Shown here one piece after another: positions 58,500 to 64,000 of a stretch of 64,000 bases of DNA. The translations under genes were made by a program, and so were the position numbers. Source of the DNA: JAEXNA01 sp037189585 (GTDB lineage: Bacteria > Vulcanimicrobiota > Xenobia > Xenobiales > JADMJV01); NCBI GenBank assembly GCA_037189585.1, contig JBBCJA010000010.1, positions 1 through 64,000 on the forward strand, written 5' to 3'. The notes under the pieces are model-generated. The model was not told where the DNA came from. It worked only from the letters and a program-made list of their open reading frames with translations, and made no database searches. Every line of letters starts with the position of its first letter. Position 1 is the stretch's first letter.

Positions 58500-59642
58500 C
58501 TAACTTCCCGCCCCCATCGTTTTTGAAGACTTCACCAGTATCTCCTCTAAAGCTTCGACAAAGCGTTGATTCTCCTCCGCCGTGCCGATGGTGACGCGCA
58601 GACCCTGGGGCAAACCGGCTTGAGCCAGAGGACGAGCGATCACTCCACGACGCTGAAGCTCTACAAAAAGGCTCATGACTTCGCTTTCACCGGAGAAAAG
58701 CATCATGACGAAATTCGCATGAGTGGGTCGATGCTCTACTCCCAGGCGTGTCAACTCGCGGTGTAAGTAAGCACGCCCTTGTTCGTTGGTGCGCAAGGTG
58801 GCTAAAAGATGCTCGGTGTCGTCGAGCGCGGCGCAGGCCGCCGCCTGAGCCGGACCGCTGGGCTCAAAGGGCAACTTGACCTTCCAAAGGCTCTCAATCA
58901 GTTCGTGATGACCGAAACCGTAGCCCACGCGAAGTCCCGCCAACCCGTAGGCTTTGGAGAAAGTCCGTAAAGTGATCACGTTGTCGTAGCGATAGTCCAT
59001 CGAGTCGGGATACTCTGAAGCTGAAGCCGCGTACTCGCAGTACGCCTCATCCTGAATCACCAGGACGTGAGGCGGAACCTTTCTCATGAAATGATCGAAC
59101 TCGTCCCGGGTGAAGATGGTCCCGGTCGGATTGTTAGGATTGCAGAGATAGACGAGTTTGGTCCGCTCGTTGAGCGCTTGTCCCAGCGCGGCCAAATCGA
59201 AACGATACTTTGGCGTCAGAGGAACGGTGGTCGGCTCCACCCCTCGGGTTCGGCAAAGAATGGGAAAACCCAAGAAGGCCGCGTCGGCTGTCAGTACCTC
59301 GTCTCCGACCTCTAGGAAGACGCGCACGATGGAAGACAAGATCCCCTCGGAGCCCGCGCCGACGATAATGTTGTTGAGATTCAGAGAGAACCTCTCGGCC
59401 AACTTCTCTCGCAAAGCGCGGGCGGCCGGGTCAGGGTAGCGATGGCAATCGCTCATGGCTTGACAAGCCGCCTCCACCGCGCGTGGAGAGGGTCCCAGCG
59501 GGTTTTCATTGGAGGCCAACTTGACCACGCTGGTCAAGTTGAACTCGTGAGCTACCTCTGCGATGGAGCGGCCTGCCCGATAAGGCTCGAGATTCCGAAT
59601 GTTGTCCGGAATCAGTCGTTTGAAATCAGGTTGAGCCGACAT
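58500..59642 (-). CDS. hisC: histidinol-phosphate aminotransferase (HisC-like)
   Basis: 380 aa, usual length for HisC. Class I/II PLP fold: KLASNENPLGPSP near residue 41, HRYPDPAARALREKLAERF, CNPNNPTGT (168-175), Asp198 in VIQDEAYCEY, catalytic Lys230 in TFSKAYGLAGLRVGYG. It converts histidinol phosphate and 2-oxoglutarate to imidazole-acetol phosphate, and many homologues also use aromatic amino acids. Other his genes are not adjacent, so a stand-alone aromatic role is possible. It is followed at 10 bp by the glutamine amidotransferase gene (upstream) in the same direction. Confidence 0.92.
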   Translation of the reverse strand: MSAQPDFKRLIPDNIRNLEPYRAGRSIAEVAHEFNLTSVVKLASNENPLGPSPRAVEAACQAMSDCHRYPDPAARALREKLAERFSLNLNNIIVGAGSEGILSSIVRVFLEVGDEVLTADAAFLGFPILCRTRGVEPTTVPLTPKYRFDLAALGQALNERTKLVYLCNPNNPTGTIFTRDEFDHFMRKVPPHVLVIQDEAYCEYAASASEYPDSMDYRYDNVITLRTFSKAYGLAGLRVGYGFGHHELIESLWKVKLPFEPSGPAQAAACAALDDTEHLLATLRTNEQGRAYLHRELTRLGVEHRPTHANFVMMLFSGESEVMSLFVELQRRGVIARPLAQAGLPQGLRVTIGTAEENQRFVEALEEILVKSSKTMGAGS

Positions 59643-59651
59643 GCGATAGGG

Positions 59652-60392
59652 TCAGAGTGACTCGGCCACAGGCTCGACAATGCGCTCTAGGAACGCGGCG
59701 ATCACAGCCTCGTTGTTGGTCTCTTTCACCTGGCTGTTGATCTTCTCGAAAACTTCGGGTGTGGAGGCATAGCTGGAGGCGTAGGCGACCATGCGGTCCA
59801 TGAAGTCGTCTCGCCCTAGCTCTGGATGGAACTGGAGTCCGTAAAAAGGCTTTTCGGAGTGTCGGAAGGCCTGCCAATGGCAGCGCTCACTTTGGGCCAG
59901 TCGCAGGTATTGAGAGGGCATGGACAAGACCACGTCGTGATGCCCCTGCTGAGCCATGAACTTCTCCGGCAGGCAATCCAGGATGGCGTCGCTCTTGCCT
60001 TCCTCCGTCAGGGTGACCTCATAGGTTCCCGTCTCCTCGAGATCGGGTCGAGTCTTGACCTCACCTCCGACGGCGTGAGCCATCAGATGGAATCCGTAAC
60101 AGAGTCCAAGAGAGGGGACACCCTTTTCCAGCAATCCGCGAGTCCACTCCACCAGAGGTTCAAACCATTCCGGGCGGTCCTGGGCCACCGAGAAATCGCC
60201 GGTCCCTCCGATGAAAACCGCGTCGTATCGATCGAGAAGCGATGCGTCGAACGATTGGCGAGTCACATCAAGGATGTCGAAATCGGCACGTTCAAGACCC
60301 GCGGCACGCACCAGACACTTAAGCTCATGCTCTTGCATCTGGGGATCCAAACGAGCCTCAACAAGAAGAAAACGGGGTTTGTCAGCTGGCAT
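59652..60392 (-). CDS. class I glutamine amidotransferase
   Basis: 246 aa. GATase1 triad: nucleophile Cys98 in LGLCYGFHLMAHA, His189 and Glu191 in YGLQFHPELGRDDF. The oxyanion glycines (GGTGDFS near residues 62-68) are present. It resembles the GuaA-type amidotransferase half or stand-alone gamma-glutamyl hydrolases; no synthetase domain follows. The ATG at 60392 has no clear ribosome-binding site and a long hairpin lies 16 nt upstream, so translation may be controlled. Confidence 0.88.
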   Translation of the reverse strand: MPADKPRFLLVEARLDPQMQEHELKCLVRAAGLERADFDILDVTRQSFDASLLDRYDAVFIGGTGDFSVAQDRPEWFEPLVEWTRGLLEKGVPSLGLCYGFHLMAHAVGGEVKTRPDLEETGTYEVTLTEEGKSDAILDCLPEKFMAQQGHHDVVLSMPSQYLRLAQSERCHWQAFRHSEKPFYGLQFHPELGRDDFMDRMVAYASSYASTPEVFEKINSQVKETNNEAVIAAFLERIVEPVAESL

Positions 60393-60408
60393 AGCGAGTC
60401 AATAGAAC

Positions 60409-60439
60409 GCCCGCTTTGGAATTCCTCTCCAGAGCGGGC
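60409..60439 (-). promoter_or_regulatory. leader hairpin before the glutamine amidotransferase gene
   Basis: GCCCGCTTTGGA, loop ATTCCTC, TCCAGAGCGGGC: a 12-bp stem with one G-U pair. It ends 17 nt upstream of the amidotransferase ATG on the minus strand. No U-tract follows, so it is not a classical terminator; a 5' UTR regulatory stem is inferred. Confidence 0.5.
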
Positions 60440-60518
60440 TGGTCGGATGGGGATCGGTATGTAGGCCACGGGTCCACCTAAGGCAGGCCAAACTCGGACC
60501 CCTGGGATGACGACCACG

Positions 60519-60532
60519 CGGTAGGACTACCG
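60519..60532 (+). promoter_or_regulatory. 14-bp inverted repeat before the sigma-factor gene
   Basis: CGGTAGGACTACCG, with 6-bp arms around GA, lies two bases before TACTATATT, a candidate -10 region, and 27 bp before the ATG of the sigma-factor gene. Position fits a repressor operator overlapping the promoter. Confidence 0.4.
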
Positions 60533-60558
60533 TACTATATTAGCAGGAGGAATCAGCT

Positions 60559-61503
60559 ATGGCAGTCTCGGTGAGAAAAGAAAGAGAAATTTCCGACGAG
60601 CTGGGTGAGTTGGACCAGTATTATCGCCAGATCGTCAGGCGCCCACTTCTCGACGCCGAGCAAGAGCGCGAGCTGGCGCTCCGGATCAGGCAAGGCGACA
60701 CCGAGGCGCGACGTATTCTAGCGGAAGCGAACCTTCGTCTGGTAGTCAAACTGGCTCGCCAGTTCCGGTTCGCCAAATTCTCCCTCTCCGATCTGGTGCA
60801 AGAAGGCAATCTCGGGCTGCTGGAAGCGGTGGAAAAGTTCGATCCAGACAAGGGCTGCCGATTCTCCACCTACGCCTGCTGGTGGATCCGTCAGTCTATT
60901 AGCCGAGCCATAGCCAATAAGGGACGGACCATTCGTCTGCCGGTTCACATCAATGAGCTTTTGCAGAAGTATCATCGGCTCAACAATCAAGCCCGAGCCT
61001 GCACCGGCAGCGACGCTAGCCTGCAAGAGGCGGCTGGAGCGCTGATGCCGGTCGACCTGGAAGTGGCGCGACGCAAAGCCGGCCGGTCCCATAAAGGGAA
61101 ACGACTGTCGGCCGAAGACCCTCGAGTTTTGAACATGGTCGCGCGCATGGAGCGAAAAGCCCAACGCCGACTCGAGGAAATTCTTCGTATGGCTCATCAA
61201 CCGGTATCTTTGGACCTTCCCGTCGGAGAGGACTCGGAAGCATCGCTTAAAGATCTCTTGTCTGGCTGCGAGGATTTGCAGTGTCCCGATCTCGAGCGCC
61301 AATCTCTGGCCTGGCTCTTGTCGCACCTGACGGAAAAGGAGCGACTGCTGTTGGCCTTACGCTACGGATTTGACGGCGGAGAGGGGAAAACGTTCGCTGA
61401 ACTCGCCGAGATTTTTGGCGTCTCCCGCGAGTCTGTGCGCCAGAAAGAGACTCGTGTTTTGAGCAAACTGCGAGAACTGGCTCTACGGGCACGCTGGAAT
61501 TGA
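60559..61503 (+). CDS. sigma-70 family RNA polymerase sigma factor (group 1/2, RpoD-like)
   Basis: 314 aa, with AGGAGG upstream. Region 1.2 starts near DELGELDQYYRQIVRRPLLDAEQERELA. Region 2 (about residues 60-130) has LRLVVKLARQFRFAKFSLSDLVQEGNLGLLEAVEKFDPDKGCRFSTYACWWIRQSISRAIANKGRTIRLPVH, the core-binding and -10 recognition segment. Region 3 is basic and less conserved. Region 4 (about 245-310) ends in TFAELAEIFGVSRESVRQKETRVLSKLREL. It lacks the acidic region 1.1 of the housekeeping factor, so it is more likely an alternative group 2 factor of RpoS or SigB-like role. Confidence 0.9.
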   Translation: MAVSVRKEREISDELGELDQYYRQIVRRPLLDAEQERELALRIRQGDTEARRILAEANLRLVVKLARQFRFAKFSLSDLVQEGNLGLLEAVEKFDPDKGCRFSTYACWWIRQSISRAIANKGRTIRLPVHINELLQKYHRLNNQARACTGSDASLQEAAGALMPVDLEVARRKAGRSHKGKRLSAEDPRVLNMVARMERKAQRRLEEILRMAHQPVSLDLPVGEDSEASLKDLLSGCEDLQCPDLERQSLAWLLSHLTEKERLLLALRYGFDGGEGKTFAELAEIFGVSRESVRQKETRVLSKLRELALRARWN

Positions 61504-61559
61504 CAGCAGCCCAAAGCCGGAGGGCAGGTGGGCCGAGGGCCCTCTAGGAATGTCCCATC

Positions 61560-62828
61560 ATGTCCACGGTTCCGGTCGCTTATCAGAAACTTCTCGAGAT
61601 CACTCGGTACATCACCGCCATCACGGAACCGGCGGAACTTTTCCAAAAACTGATCGACACGGCGGTCGAAGTGACCGGCGCCGAACGCGGCTTTCTTCTC
61701 CTGCTCAAAGACGGTATTCAACCGGACGAGCCACTGGCCGGCCTTCAAGTCGCCGCGGCCTGCCGAATGAACGCCGAGGAGATCGAGAAAGCCCAGTTCA
61801 AGGCCTCTCGCACTGCCATCCTCAAGGTGGTCAGTGAAGGCAGAGCCTCTCATTGGGGTGGAGAGTTTCCCGCCGACTGGCGTTCTCAAAGTATGGAGCT
61901 GTTCGGTCTGCGCTCGATCTTGTGCGAACCGTTAAACGTTCACGACCGCACGCTCGGTGTGCTCTACCTGGACTCGGCCATCACCGCCCGCTTTGACGAG
62001 GACCACCAGGAGCTTTTGCCGAGCTTCGCCGCCCAAGCCGCCATCTGTCTGGAGAATCTCCGATTGGTTTCCGAGCGTGAGGAGGCCTTGATCCGCGAAC
62101 ACGTCGAGCAAGCGCGGGCCATCGAACTGCAGGTCTACAAAGAGACGCTCTCCTCTTTCATGGCCATCGCCTCCCACGATCTCAAGGGGCCGTTAACGGT
62201 GATGAAGACGGGGGTCGCTCTGTTGCGCCGCTCCAATCCAAGCGAGGTCCAGAAAGAAGTCGTGTGGGACATCGAACGCGCGGTGGAACGCGCCGCGCGT
62301 CTTGTCTCCACCTATCTCGACATTCAAAAGCTCGAGGACGGTCACGATCTACGCCTCGAGCCTAGATGGGTGGCGCTACGTCCCATCCTTGAAGACGAGA
62401 TCGCCATGGCTCTGGCTCCTTTACGTCAGGAGAGCAAGGACGGTTTCAACTTTCAAGTCGAAGTGGATCCCCAAACCAAGATCTACGCCGATCCCTCCAG
62501 ACTCTGCCAAATCCTGGGCAACCTGATCGAAAACGCCATCAAATACTCACCCAAAGGTGGGGCGGTCATCCTGCGGGATAGTACTGGTCCCCAAGGCGCG
62601 GTCCTGACCATCCGAGACCACGGTCTTGGAATGTCGGAAGAGGGGCGGCGCCAGCTTTTTGACCGCTTCGTCAGACTCGAGCAAGACAAATCGATCCGCG
62701 GAACGGGACTGGGGCTCTTCATCGTGCGGCGCCTGGTGGAAGCCCACGGCGGCACCATCGAAGTCGCCAGTACGGAAGGTCAGGGAGCGACTTTTACTTT
62801 GACTTTTCCGCGGCCGGTGGAGGCGTAA
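61560..62828 (+). CDS. GAF-domain sensor histidine kinase
   Basis: 422 aa, no membrane segments. Residues ~8-170 are a GAF domain (ELFQKLIDTAVEVTGAERGFLLLL; FGLRSILCEPLNVHDRTLGVLYLD). A short helix leads to the HisKA domain with phospho-acceptor His206 in IASHDLKGPLTVMKTG. The ATPase has the N-box NLIENAIKYSPKGG, G1 DHGLGMS, F-box LFDRFVRLE and G2 GTGLGLFIVRRLVEAHGG. A cytoplasmic sensor that autophosphorylates and passes phosphate to an unlinked regulator or the NarL-type regulator encoded opposite. It follows the sigma-factor gene by 56 bp on the same strand. Confidence 0.94.
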   Translation: MSTVPVAYQKLLEITRYITAITEPAELFQKLIDTAVEVTGAERGFLLLLKDGIQPDEPLAGLQVAAACRMNAEEIEKAQFKASRTAILKVVSEGRASHWGGEFPADWRSQSMELFGLRSILCEPLNVHDRTLGVLYLDSAITARFDEDHQELLPSFAAQAAICLENLRLVSEREEALIREHVEQARAIELQVYKETLSSFMAIASHDLKGPLTVMKTGVALLRRSNPSEVQKEVVWDIERAVERAARLVSTYLDIQKLEDGHDLRLEPRWVALRPILEDEIAMALAPLRQESKDGFNFQVEVDPQTKIYADPSRLCQILGNLIENAIKYSPKGGAVILRDSTGPQGAVLTIRDHGLGMSEEGRRQLFDRFVRLEQDKSIRGTGLGLFIVRRLVEAHGGTIEVASTEGQGATFTLTFPRPVEA

Positions 62829-62858
62829 CTTCGCCCCTAAGCGGGAAGCCTTGGAGTT

Positions 62859-62912
62859 GGGAACGCCGAGCCTTATCTCGCCCTGGGGGCGAGGGAGTGT
62901 CCCGGCGTCCCT
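62859..62912. terminator. bidirectional stem-loop between convergent signalling genes
   Basis: An inner 7-bp stem (CTCGCCC/GGGCGAG, 3-nt loop at 62877-62893) is enclosed by an outer stem of GGGAACGCCG with CGGCGTCCC (one bulge). It lies between the convergent histidine kinase and response regulator genes. No long T-tract follows. Confidence 0.55.
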
Positions 62913-62995
62913 ACACTAAAGCCTATCGGCGAGAGAAGACGTTCCCACGCCCGTATCGAGAAGGCATTCTCTACTCCAAGGCCCCACAGTAAGGC

Positions 62996-63706
62996 CTACT
63001 TACTGTCTTTCCCGTCGACGAGTCCTGCTTGAACCGCGAACAGCACCGCCTCGACGCGGTCGCGCAGGTCCAGTTTTTGCATCATCCGGTTGACGTGCGT
63101 TTTGACCGTGGTGTGACCAATGCAGAGGATCTCCGCGAGTTCTTTGTTGTTGAGACCGCGAGCCATCCCTTCGAGGACCTCTCTCTCCCGCGCGGTCAAT
63201 AGCTCGAGCTTCTTCTGAACATCCATCCCGGGACTCTGCGTGGTCGCTTCATTGCGCGGCATGGCCGACATCATGCGAAGAATCTTCTGAGCCACTCGTG
63301 GCTGGATTAAGGACTCTCCATGATAGGCCACGCGAATGGCCTTCACCACTTCGTCGATATGGGTGTCCTTGACCAGATAGCCCGCGGCGCCGGCACGAAT
63401 CAGCTCGAAAATCAACTGGTCGTCCTCGTAGGCGGTCAAGATCACGACCTGAGTGGCGGGACACTCCTGGCGGATCAATTTGGTCGCATCCACTCCGTTC
63501 ATTTTCGGCATCTCAACATCGAGTAGTATGATGTGAGGTCGATGCTTTCGACAGGCATCCACCGCTTCGAGCCCATTGGAAGCATGAGCCACAATATCAA
63601 TATCCGACTCTTCCTCGAGCGTATGCACCAGCATTTCTCGGAAAAGGGGGATGTCATCAGCGATGACCAGGCGGATCAACTCAGAGGTCTCGGGACTTGC
63701 TACCAT
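62996..63706 (-). CDS. NarL/FixJ-family response regulator
   Basis: 236 aa. Receiver domain at residues ~10-130: Asp17-Asp18 acidic pair (VIADDIP), phospho-acceptor Asp63 (ILLDVEMPKMNG), Thr91-region VILTAYED, Lys113 (YLVKDTHIDE). After a linker comes the LuxR-type DNA-binding domain (~165-230): LTAREREVLEGMARGLNNKELAEILCIGHTTVKTHVNRMMQKLDLRDRVEAVLFA. It is 52 bp downstream of a kinase gene in the same direction and probably its partner. Confidence 0.95.
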   Translation of the reverse strand: MVASPETSELIRLVIADDIPLFREMLVHTLEEESDIDIVAHASNGLEAVDACRKHRPHIILLDVEMPKMNGVDATKLIRQECPATQVVILTAYEDDQLIFELIRAGAAGYLVKDTHIDEVVKAIRVAYHGESLIQPRVAQKILRMMSAMPRNEATTQSPGMDVQKKLELLTAREREVLEGMARGLNNKELAEILCIGHTTVKTHVNRMMQKLDLRDRVEAVLFAVQAGLVDGKDSK

Positions 63707-63758
63707 GGCTTTACCTCACGCTTTCGGCCCCTACCGTCAACTCCCTGGCAAGTCGTGC

Positions 63759-64000
63759 TCAAGACACGACAGGAAGGTGAAATTCAAAGGTCGTTCCCTT
63801 CCCCACCTCGCCGGCGACGGTGATCTCTTGTCCGTGACTTTCTAAAATCTTGGCCACGATGTATAACCCCAGACCCAAGCCGGAAGAGTTGCCCATGCTC
63901 TCCGGCGCGCGAGTGAACTTCTCGAACAAACGCTTGCGCTCGGCGGCGGGGATTCCCGGACCGTGGTCGACGACCTGGATTCTGACCCCCTTTCGAGGCA
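63759..64000 (-). CDS. sensor histidine kinase, C-terminal part (runs off the window)
   Basis: The last 80 codons read KGVRIQVVDHGPGIPAAERK and on through LFEKFTRAPESMGNSSGLGLGLYIVAKILESHGQEITVAGEVGKGTTFEFHLPVVS, then TGA at 63759-63761. This is the end of a HATPase_c domain: G1 box DHGPGIP, F-box LFEKF, G2 box GLGLGLYIV. The rest of the gene lies beyond base 64000. The response regulator gene follows 52 bp downstream, so this is very likely its cognate kinase. Confidence 0.92.
   Translation of the reverse strand, partial: PRKGVRIQVVDHGPGIPAAERKRLFEKFTRAPESMGNSSGLGLGLYIVAKILESHGQEITVAGEVGKGTTFEFHLPVVS

Overview
The window is GC-rich, densely coded chromosomal DNA of a free-living, metabolically broad bacterium. 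It has no plasmid, phage or CRISPR signature. Many proteins carry lipoprotein or Sec signals, and a SH3b/AMIN-type cell-wall amidase is present. The mix of a DUF5693 membrane protein, SPFH/SHOCT protein, ankyrin, TPR and SUKH proteins, a serpin and sulfatase-modifying-factor-type domains is typical of large-genome soil or sediment bacteria. I cannot fix the phylum; a deep-branching lineage of the Armatimonadota/Vulcanimicrobiota kind is a guess only.

Layout. 1-2045: an IS1634-type transposase gene beside a decayed flgB remnant. 2023-4840: a lipoprotein gene and a GHKL-like/PH-repeat protein. 4920-8769: a three-gene molybdenum hydroxylase operon of the PaoABC (YagTSR) type. 8950-13474: secreted proteins (serpin lipoprotein, DUF2807 lipoprotein, a small exported protein), a broken secreted-protein gene carrying an 11-bp tandem repeat, and an unknown protein. 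13524-17431: a SUFU-domain protein, a membrane protein translationally coupled to an ECF sigma factor, and another membrane protein. 17473-24324: a leftward catabolic operon encoding a giant aminotransferase-GNAT-pseudoaminotransferase fusion, an AstD-like semialdehyde dehydrogenase, a fused two-domain 3-oxoacid CoA-transferase and a small protein. 24544-28032: a ChaN-like/DUF6624 protein, a 3D-domain protein, a 48-bp repeat array and a repeat-rich exported protein. 28206-33502: a leftward block (SPFH-SHOCT, coiled coil, DUF5693, DUF697) that ends at a three-tRNA operon (Gly, Cys, Val) with a visible promoter and terminator. 33969-35892: a GAF-GGDEF diguanylate cyclase and an AEC transporter. 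36028-39252: a 1074-aa ankyrin/TerD-like protein. 39300-42535: a lipoprotein hydrolase and a cell-wall amidase split apart by a DUF3626 cassette bounded by a 24-bp direct repeat. 42628-49084: a duplicated FGE-sulfatase-domain protein, a NeuD-like acetyltransferase, a PanE-like reductase, a GT2 glycosyltransferase and a polytopic membrane protein. 49164-53219: a peroxiredoxin, a second array of the same 48-bp repeat, and an ABC-2 exporter. 53275-57846: ankyrin-SUKH, Cys-rich and GHKL-like/TPR proteins. 57843-60392: flavin reductase, HisC and a glutamine amidotransferase. 60559-64000: a primary-type sigma factor, a GAF histidine kinase, and a NarL-type regulator with the end of its kinase.

How the genes work together. 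The clearest pathway is the 17.5-24.3 kb operon. It pairs transaminase, N-acyltransferase, semialdehyde dehydrogenase and CoA-transferase functions in the logic of the arginine succinyltransferase (AST) pathway, and is likely to degrade a diamino acid such as lysine. The most notable structural signals are the DUF3626 cassette with its long direct repeat, the two copies of a 48-bp repeat array, the degenerate second aminotransferase half of the fusion, and the pair of GHKL-like proteins with different C-terminal modules.
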